Below are positions 32,279-41,432 of a DNA stretch of 52,226 nt, in pieces. The position numbers and the translations under genes were made by a program. Positions within the stretch are counted from its first letter, which is position 1, and each line of letters starts with the position of its first letter. The notes under the pieces were generated by a model. The model was not told the origin of the DNA. It searched no databases and saw nothing but the letters and a program-made list of their open reading frames with translations. Location of the stretch: assembly GCA_027533385.1 (NCBI GenBank), contig JAPZUE010000089.1, forward strand, positions 1 to 52,226. Direction: 5' to 3'. This DNA comes from Rhizobium sp. Lineage in GTDB: Bacteria > Pseudomonadota > Alphaproteobacteria > Rhizobiales > Rhizobiaceae.

Positions 32279-35242
32279 CTAGATGCTATCGTCCGATGAT
32301 TCTGCGCCATTCTCGACGGTCGTAGCGGCAGCATCAAGGCTCAGAAGCGGCTTATCCAAGATCCGTTGCAGGAGGTCAGCCTGGGCCGGTTCCAGACGGA
32401 CCAGACGGCCGAGCACATGCAGAAGGTTCATCAGGTCGGTGGTGTATTCCGATAACCAATGATCCGGCTGGATCTTGTCGAGTGGCGATGGCGGGCGGCG
32501 GTCGCCGATGATCGGGCGGGAGCGGTCCAGCTTGCGATAGCTGAACCATTGCCGCAGCACCTGCTTGCCCGAGACTTCATAAGCCCAGACCTCGGGTGAG
32601 ACATTGTCGATGAAGCCCTTGCCAATGATCAGCCTCAGGTTTTCCGCTTGGTAGTCGATCCCGTCCGGCAATGGTTCCGGCGCGCCGGGAATGGCACCAT
32701 TGGCGGGAATGCGCGGGGCATCGGCGGGCCCAAGTCGCGGCGGCCCTTTGGGGCGGCCTGCGGCCGGATCGGCAAAGCGTTCGCCATAGCAATGCAGCCA
32801 GATCACCTCGCGGCCCAGCGCCACCGCCTCGAAGAACAGATCCGCATCCGCCGTCAGCGGAACGCGCAGACCCGGCTGCACGAGATCGTCCTTAAAACGG
32901 GCGGTGAAGGCCGGGTGCGTAAGCGTGGCCGCGATATAGGCCATGACATCGGCGGGCGTGACCTCCTGGCCATAGGCATCGGCGAGAAAGGCAAGATGCT
33001 CCGGGCGGATATTGGACTGGCTGGCCCCGGCATCACGCCACAACGGCATGACGCGACCGCCGAACGAGCCTTTGTAGTGGTGGAGATCAGGAATGAGTTC
33101 GGTGAATGTAACTGCAGGGCCAGAGGTCGGAGAGTGGGCGTCCAGCGCAGTCAGAAAGACTTGGGCACTGGAGTAGCCGTCCCAGAGTGCGGGGTTGGGA
33201 CGGTTAAGCACACGCGTATCTGGAATGATCCACTGACGATCCAGTGTACGAAACCCGTAGCGCACAGGAATCTGAACGGGCTCTTTGTCATCGCGCACGG
33301 CCTGCTTGCGTTGAACATGGCCAGCCAGCTCCGTCTGCGGCTTCTTCGCCACCGTCTTGTCCCCGCCCTGATGCGGGTGAAACAGCACCTCCTTGCGCGC
33401 CTCGTCCTTCTCGGCCACCAGCGCATCCCAGCGGCGGCCAAGGCTTTCCTTGTCCGGCGCGATCACCCAGGTGCGCCCCGGCATGACACCGGAGCCGTCA
33501 TAGACAAAGAAGGTTTTCAGCGGCGGCATGTCGGCCCAGGCGCCGGTTGCCTCCGGCAGGAAGGCATCGCGCCAGCCATTGGAACATTCGACCCAGTCCG
33601 GCCCGTCCAATGACAGGGTTTCCAGCGCCTTGAACTTCCCTTCGCGCCGCCCTGCGGGCAAGGGCATGTAGCGCACGTCAGCGGGTTTGCCGGCATCCTT
33701 GCCAAGCTTTTTCGCAGCAATTACGATGCAGACCGGCTGCTGCACGCCCTGAAAGATGCGGGTTGCGACTTCCGGCTGATGGCCTTCCGGCGAACAGTCG
33801 ATGACCCAGATCCTGGTCGCGGTGCGGCGCAGGTCCTCGCGCATCTTCTGAAATCCGGGACCGTTCAGGAATCCGGCGACCGTGATGTAGCAGATCACGC
33901 CTTCCTCATCGCGATCAGGCGTGCCGGTCGCGGCATAATTGCCCGTGCCGAAGACCTTCCAGGTGGCCCAGCGCCAGAAATAGACATAGAGGTTTTTCAG
34001 GTGTTTGGTGTGGGCCGAGACGCCCCATTCGACCGGCGGACGCCACCAGTCCATCGGCGCTTTCAGGCTGCCGCCGGAGCCGGCCTCGATCCAGCCGCCC
34101 AGACCCTCGGCCTTTTCCTTATAGGGCGGATTGCCGATGACCACCGTGATCGGCTGGCCCTTCTTGATGGCATTGGCCTCCTTGCGCGAGGTGGCAATCG
34201 GCTGCATCACCTGCGGCAGCCATTCATCCTCGATATAGGGGTTGCCCAGCGTATCGGTGATGAAGAGCTTGAGAGACGGCAGCGTCGCTGCCTTGCCCTC
34301 GCCCACCACCATCAATTCCTGAAATTCTGCAATCAGCCGAAGCTGTGCGACGGCAAAGGGGCCGAATTGCAGCTCAAAACCGATCAGCCTTTTCGCAGCA
34401 GCAGAAATGGCGGCAGGCACGGCTCCCTCGCCCATGTCGGTCGCCACGGTTTCGGCAATCTTGCGCAGAACGCCCAGTAGAAACGTGCCCGTGCCAACCG
34501 CCGGGTCGGCGACCGTGACATCGGACGAGGCAAGCCCGGTGGTGCGCTCGAACAGAGGCCCACGCAGCACGTCGTCCACCATGCGCACCATGGCGTTTAC
34601 CACCTCCGGCGGGGTGTAATAGGAGCCGGTGCGCTTGCGCAGCGTGTTGTCGTAGACTTCGAGAAAGTGTTCGTAGAAATAGAGCCAGGCGTCGGGGTCT
34701 CGTCTGCCGACCTCCTGCCAGTTTACCGCGTCCAGCACGCGCGCCATGGTGTCAAGCGACGTCTTGAGCGCCGTGCGATTGTCCGGGTTGTCGGTGAGAA
34801 GCCCCAACGCCGTGCCGATCAGCGAATTGGATTTCTTGAGATCGGAAGCCGCGTGTTCGATGCCCTGATTGAGCGGGATATCGCGGGTGCGGGCAATCAG
34901 CAGACCGAAGGTCACGGCCTGCGCATAGCCATCGGCAAACTGCGCGTCATCGGCTTGCGGAAACAGCAGCTTGCGCCAGTCCTGTGCCAAACCGCTCAAG
35001 GCAACGTTACCGCGCTCCAGTTGCTCGCTCACCTCATCGCGCAACAGGCGGCAGAGCCTTGCGCTCACCTCCGCAAGGCGGCGTGGGTTCTTCGGTGCCT
35101 GCGGTGTCCATGTAAAGAAGTCGGAAAAGAGCGTCAGCAAAGTGCCGGGCGCGCGGACGGCTTTGCCATCCGTTTCCAGATCGCCTTCCAGCCGTACGAT
35201 TGAGCCCTGAAGTTCCCCGTCGCGCCAGAGCGAAAAGCTCAT
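32279..35242 (-). pseudogene. Type IIG-like restriction-methylase, methyltransferase part (split by TAG)
   Basis: A 987-residue ORF from the ATG at 35242. It has a gamma-class N6-adenine methyltransferase: SAM motif DPAVGTGTF at about 246-254, the TGSYYTPPEVV segment before it, and catalytic NPPY at 371-374. A long C-terminal region likely recognises DNA. Upstream the frame stays open for 15 more codons (WNRLKSLQNLLYTDG) to an in-frame TAG at 35290-35288, beyond which the same frame continues as the nuclease part. So this is one ancestral gene with a nonsense codon. The methylase could still be made alone from the ATG at 35242. No helicase motifs are seen. Confidence 0.7.
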
Positions 35243-35287
35243 TCCGTCAGTGTAAAGCAGGTTCTGCAGGGATTTCAGCCGGTTCCA

Positions 35288-35599
35288 CTAATCCTTGTCA
35301 TGCCCTTGAAAGCGGCGCGGGTCCGCACCCTTGCCCGGCGCCTTGACCTCGATGAAACCTGTCAGCGCCTTGCCGAAAGTGACCGCGTAATCGGGTCGCG
35401 TCATAATGTCGGAAAGGATGGTTTCGCCTATCAGGGAGACGGCATCATCCGGATAGCCGAGCAGATCGACAAGACCCGCGATCATGCTCTCCAGCGGCCC
35501 ACGCAACTGGTCTTCCGGCGCACCCGTGACAACCGGGCTCGAAAGCTTCTTGGAAACGGCATGGCCAAACGCAGATATGACGATATCAAGCGTTGTCAT
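35288..35599 (-). pseudogene. Type IIG-like restriction-methylase, N-terminal nuclease part
   Basis: A 103-codon ORF from the ATG at 35599 (AGGAGGGGCG directly upstream) ending at the TAG at 35290-35288. It carries a PD-(D/E)xK-like site: RPDYAVTFGKALTGFIEVKAPGKG, with D before the strand and E-V-K. The preceding EDQLRGPLESMIAGLVDLLG is typical of N-termini of fused N6-methylases. Its last residues (FQGHDKD) join in frame, across the stop, to WNRLKSLQNLLYTDG. A CAG-to-TAG change would explain the break. The fragment is unlikely to cut DNA alone. Confidence 0.65.
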
Positions 35600-35658
35600 C
35601 GCCCCTCCTGCCCCTGCCAGCGCTTGATAAACGCCTCGACCTTTGGCTGCACTGTCAC
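35596..35658 (-). pseudogene. Possible 20-codon relic of another DNA methyltransferase gene
   Basis: A GTG-started frame encoding VTVQPKVEAFIKRWQGQEGR, whose TGA overlaps the ATG of the nuclease fragment (ATGA). The sequence VEAFIKRWQGQEG resembles the start of large class I SAM-dependent DNA methyltransferases, as I remember it. It may be a relic or a short leader peptide coupling translation. Confidence 0.3.
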
Positions 35659-35744
35659 GTCTGCCCTCGCCCATTCATAGAGTCGCGATGATAGTCATCG
35701 AACGGGTCGAGGCAACCGGGAAAAGCGCCTGCGCCTCTGCGTTC

Positions 35745-35858
35745 TCAGCCGTAAAGGCTCCAGAAAAATCTCCCCGACACAAACAGCAGAAACACCGCAA
35801 ACCCCATTTCCAGCGGCGCGCCATAGCGCGGGCCCACCATCGCGATCGGCTCAATCAT
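35745..35858 (-). pseudogene. Duplicated TauE/SafE C-terminal fragment
   Basis: A 37-codon frame, overlapping the HTH gene stop by 4 bp (ATGA). MIEPIAMVGPRYGAPLEMGF and VFLLFVSGRFFWSLYG match the end of the TauE protein at 37092-37913 (PIAMLVTPYGAQ... LEMGFAVFLLFVSARFFWSLYG), with about 12 residues missing. At DNA level 35744-35813 and 37091-37160 agree at 64 of 70 positions. It is a remnant of a second tauE copy or a partial duplication. It could still encode a one-helix membrane peptide. Confidence 0.65.
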
Positions 35859-36052
35859 CCACCCTCCGCCATCCTCGGCATCGTCTCGCGGGCCTTCAGA
35901 AACCGTTCCAGATCGGCGTCGGCGATCCGCCAGCCGCGACCGACATCGATGGCCCGCAGCGCGCCGCTGCGGATCCACTGGCGCACGGTGGCTTCGGACA
36001 CGTCGAGCCTTTGGGCGAGATCCGGCACGGTTTGATAGCGGTCCTGCGGCAT
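35855..36052 (-). CDS. MerR/excisionase-type HTH protein
   Basis: A 65-residue protein with a helix-turn-helix of the AlpA/excisionase (HTH_17) type: YQTVPDLAQRLDVSEATVRQWIRSGAL followed by the wing RAIDVGRGWRIADADLERFL. AGGAG precedes the ATG at 36052. It overlaps the TauE fragment by 4 bp. Such small HTH proteins serve as regulators or recombination directionality factors; no integrase gene is nearby. It is divergent from the UspA gene. Confidence 0.75.
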   Translation of the reverse strand: MPQDRYQTVPDLAQRLDVSEATVRQWIRSGALRAIDVGRGWRIADADLERFLKARETMPRMAEGG

Positions 36053-36207
36053 TGGGCACTCCTGCGGCATAATGGCTTGAGAATAGCGTCGTTGAGCGCG
36101 GTTGAGTTGACCTGGGTCAAGTCGGAACCGGTCGCTCTCTGGCAGCCTTGGAATACACGCAGCGGCTGCGGCCCGCGCCGGCTGCGTCAATCAAGGGAGA
36201 CGACGAC

Positions 36208-37047
36208 ATGTCCATCAAGCGCATTGCCTACCTGCCGCTGAGCAGCTACCCCGAACCCCTGGCCGAGGATCTGATCCTCGGCGCGATTGGCTTTGCCGCC
36301 GCATTTCAGCTTGGCCTGGCCGTGGACACGTTTGAGGTGACCCTGCCGCGCCGGCCCTCGGGCTTTGGCGATGCACTGCTCGATGTCTCCGGCCTCATCC
36401 AGGCCAGCGAGGAGAAGAGCCGGGCCGAATGCCGGCGCCTGGAGGATCTGCTGCGCACCAGTGCGCCGGCCGAAAGCGGGCTTTCCGTCCATCATCGCAA
36501 GGTCGCCTCGGGCCTCATGCTCGATGCCGCCGCAACCGAGGCCCGCTATCATGATCTGGCGCTGATCCCCTGGAGCGGTCAGAGCCATGCCCCGCAGGAC
36601 ATGGCCGAGGCGATCCTCTTCGGCGCCGGCCGGCCGGTGCTGCTGCTGCCGCCGGGGGCGGCTGCCGCTCCGCTTTCCCATCTTGCCGTCGCCTGGGATG
36701 GCAGCCGTGTCGCGGCCCGCGCACTCGGCGATGCCCTGCCGCTCCTAGAGCCGGGCGGTCGCGTCAGCGTGCTGACCCTGCGCGGTGAAAAGCCGCTCGG
36801 CGCCGACAACATCGCCGAAAAGCTTGCCACCGCCCTCAAGCAGCGCGGCATCGAGGCGAGCTTCCGCGACATCGAGCGCGGCGACCAGCCGATTGCCGCC
36901 CGGCTGCAGCGGGCCGCCCAGGACCAGGGGGCGCAGCTGCTCGCAATGGGTGGTTTCGGCCATTCACGCCTGCGCGATTTCGTCCTCGGCGGCGCCACCA
37001 AGGGCATTCTGAGCCATCTCGAAATGCCGGTTCTGCTCGCCCATTGA
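36208..37047 (+). CDS. Universal stress protein (tandem UspA domain)
   Basis: A 279-residue protein. The N-terminal half (IKRIAYLPLSSYPEPLAEDL onwards) is a diverged Usp fold. The C-terminal half (about 148-279) is a clear UspA domain: HLAVAWDGSRVAARALGDALPLL, then LLAMGGFGHSRLRDFVLGGATKGIL, including the G-x2-G-x9-G(S/T) ATP-binding-type pattern. GGGAGAC lies upstream of the ATG at 36208. It is convergent with tauE. The expected role is stress survival in the cytoplasm. Confidence 0.88.
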   Translation: MSIKRIAYLPLSSYPEPLAEDLILGAIGFAAAFQLGLAVDTFEVTLPRRPSGFGDALLDVSGLIQASEEKSRAECRRLEDLLRTSAPAESGLSVHHRKVASGLMLDAAATEARYHDLALIPWSGQSHAPQDMAEAILFGAGRPVLLLPPGAAAAPLSHLAVAWDGSRVAARALGDALPLLEPGGRVSVLTLRGEKPLGADNIAEKLATALKQRGIEASFRDIERGDQPIAARLQRAAQDQGAQLLAMGGFGHSRLRDFVLGGATKGILSHLEMPVLLAH

Positions 37048-37091
37048 GGTTTGCCAGGCAAGCGGCGATGCCCCCTGGCATCGCCGCGTCC

Positions 37092-37913
37092 TCAGCCGTA
37101 AAGGCTCCAGAAGAACCGCGCCGACACAAACAACAGAAACACCGCAAACCCCATCTCCAGCTGCCGCTTGTTCAGCCGGTGCGCCAGCTGCGCGCCATAG
37201 GGCGTGACCAGCATGGCGATCGGAAAAATCACCGCAAAGGCGATCCAGTTGACATAGCCGGTGGAAAACGGCGGCAGGCCCGCCTCGCCCCAGCCGGCAT
37301 AGATGAAGCCGAAAAAGGCCGGGATCGAGATCAGCACGCCGACACCGGATGAGGTGGCCACCGCCTGGTGGATCGGCCGTCCGTAAAGCGTCATGAAGGT
37401 GTTGTTGAACACCCCGCCGCCGACCCCCATCAGCCCGGAAAACATCCCGATCGCCGAACCGGTCAGGAACCGGAAGGGCTGGCCCGGCAGGTCGGTGCCC
37501 AGATGCAGGCGGTTGGAGAGGAAGAGCATGCGGGCGGCAAGCACCAGGCCCATCACCGCGAAGAACAGCCTGAGACCCTCGCTGGAGACGAAGGCAGCAA
37601 CCACGGTCGCCAGCAGCGCGCCCGCCGGCACCGCGATCACCCAGCCTTTGAGCAACTCCGTATCAACCGCCCCGCGTTTCCGATGCGCCTGGAACGAGCG
37701 GATCGAGGTCGGCACGATCAGCGCCGTCGAGGTGCCCACAGCGAGATGCATGATCACGTCGTCGGGAATGCCGGCATAACCGAAGACCTGATAGAAGACC
37801 GGCACCAGCACCGCGCCCCCGCCAATGCCGAACACGCCAGCCAGCAACCCCGCCACGGCCCCGGCCGCCGCAAGCATCACGGCAAAGACAAGGATATCGG
37901 CAATCGGCGGCAT
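37092..37913 (-). CDS. TauE/SafE-family sulfite/sulfonate exporter-like permease
   Basis: A 273-residue membrane protein with about eight hydrophobic segments and the family repeats GLLAGVFGIGGGAVLVPVFY and GMFSGLMGVGGGVFNNTFM. The TauE/SafE family exports sulfite or organosulfonates; the substrate here is unknown. Its last 70 bp are duplicated at 35744-35813, beyond the UspA and HTH genes. It is convergent with uspA, with a 44-bp gap. Confidence 0.88.
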   Translation of the reverse strand: MPPIADILVFAVMLAAAGAVAGLLAGVFGIGGGAVLVPVFYQVFGYAGIPDDVIMHLAVGTSTALIVPTSIRSFQAHRKRGAVDTELLKGWVIAVPAGALLATVVAAFVSSEGLRLFFAVMGLVLAARMLFLSNRLHLGTDLPGQPFRFLTGSAIGMFSGLMGVGGGVFNNTFMTLYGRPIHQAVATSSGVGVLISIPAFFGFIYAGWGEAGLPPFSTGYVNWIAFAVIFPIAMLVTPYGAQLAHRLNKRQLEMGFAVFLLFVSARFFWSLYG

Positions 37914-38139
37914 GGGGCACTCCGGGAAACAGCGGGCTTACTTGAGACGGCCCTAAGACGGCAGGATCAGGCACCCGCTCGGCTCCACGATGCAAACGCA
38001 GAGGCGGACAACGGACACCGCCAAGCCTCTAGGCCCCGCCCGCCCCGCCCGCAAGCCCGCCACAGCGTTGCGCGGTACGGCCCGCGCAACACCCAGACGC
38101 TTAGGCAATTAGCAAATCAGGGAATTCAACGAAAAGCTC

Positions 38140-38883
38140 TCAGCGGCAGTTGCGCTTGTCCAGATACAGCGAACAATCCCGGCCCGCAGGTGCCGCCTGT
38201 GTCGCCACCCGCCGCGTTTCGACCGGAACCGGATCGTTGAGACCGCTGTTGCCGCTGTCCACCGAAAGCGGCAGGATCCCGCCCTCCTCCGGCATATCGC
38301 CGGCCACCAGCATCTCCTGCGCCGCCGGCTGCGGCCCGCTCGGGCCCGTCACGATTTGCGTCGGCTCGTCAAAGCCGATCCCGTCGACGACAGGCTGGCT
38401 GGTATTGCCCTCGGCCATCGCCATCGCCCCGTTCGCCGTCACCAGATGCGGCTGCACCCCGACCGGGCTTGTCGAATCTGCAAAGCTTGACCCCGCCACT
38501 TGCGGCTCCGCCCCGATCCCGAGCTCGCCGTCGATATTGACGCCGCCGTCCGGGATGACCATGGCCGTCATCGACTGGCGCGCCGAGCCATCATCAACAA
38601 TGGGTTCTGAGGTCGCGAGATAGTCGATCCCGTCGCTGCCGGCATTTTGAGCCGCCGGCGGCGGCGCAAAGGCTGCCGCTTCCGCGCGCGGATCCCCGAC
38701 CCGTCCGACCAGAACCTGCCCGTCCTGTCCCGGATCGACCCGGCCGATCAGCTGATCGCCGGCCCGCGGTCCACCCACGTCTGCAAAGGGAATGCGGTCG
38801 GTGCCGGAACAGCCGGCAAGCCAAAGGGCCGAAAACGCGGCCACCGTCATGCGGCGGCCAAGGGACGAAAACACGAGACTCAT
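38140..38883 (-). CDS. Hypothetical lipoprotein
   Basis: A 247-residue protein from the ATG at 38883 (GAGGGTGA upstream); the longer frame is not supported. The signal ends in the lipobox LAGC (LWLAGCSGTD). The mature protein is low-complexity, rich in Gly, Pro, Ala and Val, with few predicted helices, and ends with a small Cys pair (CSLYLDKRNC) that could form a disulphide. I do not recognise the family. It looks like a rhizobial envelope protein exposed in the periplasm. Confidence 0.65.
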   Translation of the reverse strand: MSLVFSSLGRRMTVAAFSALWLAGCSGTDRIPFADVGGPRAGDQLIGRVDPGQDGQVLVGRVGDPRAEAAAFAPPPAAQNAGSDGIDYLATSEPIVDDGSARQSMTAMVIPDGGVNIDGELGIGAEPQVAGSSFADSTSPVGVQPHLVTANGAMAMAEGNTSQPVVDGIGFDEPTQIVTGPSGPQPAAQEMLVAGDMPEEGGILPLSVDSGNSGLNDPVPVETRRVATQAAPAGRDCSLYLDKRNCR

Positions 38884-38977
38884 TTCACCCTCGATGGCCC
38901 CAAATGGGACAACTTCAGGTATCCTAAGCCATGCCGGCTTAATGCGCCATGAACGAAAAACGGCAGGAATCGGGGGC

Positions 38978-39014
38978 AAAAAGTAAGGGCCGGCGGATTG
39001 CTCCACCGGCCCTT
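38978..39014 (-). terminator. Rho-independent terminator of the chemoreceptor gene
   Basis: On the minus strand: AAGGGCCGG, 12-nt loop, CCGGCCCTT (39014 to 38985), then ACTTTTT. It lies 23 bp after the MCP stop. Confidence 0.75.
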
Positions 39015-39036
39015 GTCGGTTTGTCGCGACGGAGCG

Positions 39037-40851
39037 TCAGGCCGCCCGGCGATGACCCGTGACCGCCTGGGCGGCATTGACCTTGAGGCGCGAGAGCAGC
39101 TGGCGCAGATTGTAGCTTTCTTCCGCCAGCGACTGGCCGGCCGCCGAAGTTTCTTCCACCATCGCCGCATTCTGCTGCGTCATCTGGTCCATGTGATTGA
39201 CCGAGGTATTGATCTCGGCCAGACCCGTCGCCTGTTCCTTGGCAGCGGTCGCGATCGTGTTGACGCTCTCGTTGACGCGGTTGACCAGGGCTTCGATCTC
39301 GAGCAGCGCCTCGCCGGTCGAGCGGACAAGGCCCACACCGGTGTCGACTTCGGCAGCCGATGCACTGATCAACGCCTTGATCTCCTTGGCCGCATTCGCC
39401 GAACGCTGCGCCAGTTCACGCACTTCCTGCGCCACGACAGCAAAGCCGCGACCCGCTTCACCCGCACGCGCCGCTTCGACGCCTGCGTTCAGAGCCAGAA
39501 GGTTGGTCTGGAAGGCGATTTCGTCGATGACGGAGATGATCTGGCTGATCTTCTGCGAAGACCCTTCGATCCGGCCCATGGCATCGACTGCGCTGCGCAC
39601 GATCTCGCCGGAGCGGTTGGCGCTCGACTTGGTCTCGGCCACCATCTGCCGTGCCTCGTTGGCGCGCTCGGCCGCCGTGCGCACGGTTGCGGTGATCTCG
39701 TCGAGGGCTGCCGCCGTCTCTTCGAGTGCAGCCGCCTGTTGTTCGGTGCGCTTCGAAAGATTGTTGGTCGCCTCGCTGATATTGCCGGCCGAGGACGTCA
39801 CGATGTCGCTCGTCTGGTTGATCGCCGCAATGACGCTGCCAAGCGATTCGACCGCACGGTTGAAATCGTCACGCAGCTTTTCATATTCGGAGCCGATGAC
39901 GCCGATCTGCACGGTGAGGTCACCCTCTGCAAGACGCTCCAATGCCGAACCCAGCGCACTGATCGCATGGTTCTGCCGCTCGGAAGCCGTGCGCAGGTTG
40001 AGCTCGTTGCGCTCGCGTTCGCCGTTGAGGCTCGCCTGCTGCTCGACCTCACGGTCGCGCAGCTCGATACGCTCGCGAACGCTGTTGCGCAGCACCTCGA
40101 GCGTCTTGGCCATGCCGCCGATTTCGTCGCGACGATCGGTATCGCCGATCTTGATCTCGACGCGCTCTTCGGCAATGTCGTTCATCGCGCTCTTCAGGCG
40201 GTTGATCGGGCTCACGACGCTGCGCACCACGAGATAGGCGAAGAACACCATGCCGGCTGCGGCAAAGGCGATCAGCACGCCGTAACGGATGGCCGTGCCG
40301 CGGAACAGGACAGCGAGGTCGTCCGAATAGACGCCCGTGCCGACAACCCAGCCCCAGGGCTCGTAGCCGATGACATGCGACAGCTTTTCGACCGGCTCTT
40401 CGAAGCCCGGCTTCGGCCAGTAATAGTCGACGAAGCCTTCCTTGCTTGCCTTGACCGTATTGACGAATTCGACAAACAGGAACTTGCCGTTCGGGTCCTT
40501 GCTCTGGGTCAGATCGCGTCCGTTCAGCTCGGGCTTGATCGGATGCATGACCATGGCCGGCTTCATGTCGACGATGAAGTAGTAGCCATCGGGATTGTAG
40601 CGCATGGCGCCGGTGACTTCCTTGGCTCGCTCCTGCGCCTCCTCGCGCGTCAGCGTGCCTTCCTGTTCCATCTTGTGATACTTGTCAAAAATGGAAATCG
40701 CCTGGTCGTTGATCTGGGCCAGCCCGAGACGCCGCTCATGCACGAGCGAATCGTAGGATTGAAAGAGGCTGTATGCCAGCGCTCCCACAAGCACCGCCAG
40801 AGCCAGTGCGACGAGTGCATAAAGCCGCACTGACAGAGACATCGATTTCAT
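39037..40851 (-). CDS. Methyl-accepting chemotaxis protein with Cache sensor
   Basis: A 604-residue chemoreceptor: transmembrane helix at about 8-28, a periplasmic single Cache domain (about 35-185; GYYFIVDMKPAMVMHPIKPEL and EPWGWVVGTGVY), a second transmembrane helix (about 190-212), HAMP, a short linker, and the signalling domain with the hairpin tip EIAFQTNLLALNAGVEAARAGEAGRGFAVVAQEVR. There is no CheB/CheR-binding pentapeptide at the end (GHRRAA). The Cache fold suggests sensing of small carboxylates or amines. It is monocistronic, with a terminator downstream. Confidence 0.93.
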   Translation of the reverse strand: MKSMSLSVRLYALVALALAVLVGALAYSLFQSYDSLVHERRLGLAQINDQAISIFDKYHKMEQEGTLTREEAQERAKEVTGAMRYNPDGYYFIVDMKPAMVMHPIKPELNGRDLTQSKDPNGKFLFVEFVNTVKASKEGFVDYYWPKPGFEEPVEKLSHVIGYEPWGWVVGTGVYSDDLAVLFRGTAIRYGVLIAFAAAGMVFFAYLVVRSVVSPINRLKSAMNDIAEERVEIKIGDTDRRDEIGGMAKTLEVLRNSVRERIELRDREVEQQASLNGERERNELNLRTASERQNHAISALGSALERLAEGDLTVQIGVIGSEYEKLRDDFNRAVESLGSVIAAINQTSDIVTSSAGNISEATNNLSKRTEQQAAALEETAAALDEITATVRTAAERANEARQMVAETKSSANRSGEIVRSAVDAMGRIEGSSQKISQIISVIDEIAFQTNLLALNAGVEAARAGEAGRGFAVVAQEVRELAQRSANAAKEIKALISASAAEVDTGVGLVRSTGEALLEIEALVNRVNESVNTIATAAKEQATGLAEINTSVNHMDQMTQQNAAMVEETSAAGQSLAEESYNLRQLLSRLKVNAAQAVTGHRRAA

Positions 40852-40870
40852 TTATCCACCCCCGTGAAAG

Positions 40871-40907
40871 TTAGAATGGCTAATTTTGATATGTATCAAT
40901 TCTAAAC
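40871..40907. promoter_or_regulatory. Nested palindrome upstream of the chemoreceptor gene
   Basis: TTGATA-TG-TATCAA (40886-40899) lies inside a wider TTAGAAT...ATTCTAA repeat, 20-55 bp before the MCP start. It could be an operator or -10 region. Inference. Confidence 0.35.
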
Positions 40908-41032
40908 TCCGTAAATGCGGACCTGCGAATTCTCAGGGGTGTTTTCTTGCCCGTGAAATTTAGTAGTGGCGCTCTACGCGCGCGAACATATTGATCCAGC
41001 ATCAGGCTTGCCCCAGGAGAATTGTCCGTCTC

Positions 41033-41422
41033 ATGACCATGAACACCCAAAAGCCGAACGGCGAACTCACACTGAGAACCCTGGCCATGCCGGCAGACGC
41101 CAATGCGGCCGGTGATATCTTCGGCGGCTGGGTCATGGCTCAGATGGATCTTGCCTGCGGCATCCGCGCGGCCGAGCGCGCCCGCGGCCGCGTCGTGACG
41201 GCTGCAGTTCAGGAAATGGCCTTCGCCATGCCCGTGAAGATCGGCGACACGCTCTGCGTCTACACCGAGATTGCCCGCGTCGGCCGAACCTCGATGACGC
41301 TGAAGGTGGAAACCTGGGCCCAGCGTTATCTCACCCATGTCATGGACAAGGTGACGGAAGCGACCTTCGTCATGGTCGCACTGGACCAGGACGGCAAGCC
41401 GACACCCGTGCCACAAGCCTGA
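41033..41422 (+). CDS. Acyl-CoA thioesterase (YciA-like)
   Basis: A 129-residue hotdog protein. LRTLAMPADANAAGDIFGGWVMAQMDLACG is the YciA/BFIT-type active-site segment, with Asn and Asp before the GG-W helix, followed by VTAAVQEMAFAMPVKIGD. AGGAGA lies 12 nt upstream of the ATG at 41033. It would hydrolyse acyl-CoA esters in the cytoplasm. It is convergent with the XRE regulator gene, with a 10-bp gap. Confidence 0.88.
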   Translation: MTMNTQKPNGELTLRTLAMPADANAAGDIFGGWVMAQMDLACGIRAAERARGRVVTAAVQEMAFAMPVKIGDTLCVYTEIARVGRTSMTLKVETWAQRYLTHVMDKVTEATFVMVALDQDGKPTPVPQA

Positions 41423-41432
41423 CGGCGACGGT

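Noticed and set aside
35288..35290. TAG in the restriction gene as a pyrrolysine codon
   Set aside because: There is an MttB-family gene nearby, but it lacks an in-frame TAG and no pylS-like gene is seen. A nonsense mutation is simpler.
38067..38090. GTTGCGCG...CGCGCAAC stem as terminator of the lipoprotein gene
   Set aside because: The 8-bp stem is real but lacks a T tract on either strand and lies 50 bp past the stop; too weak to call.
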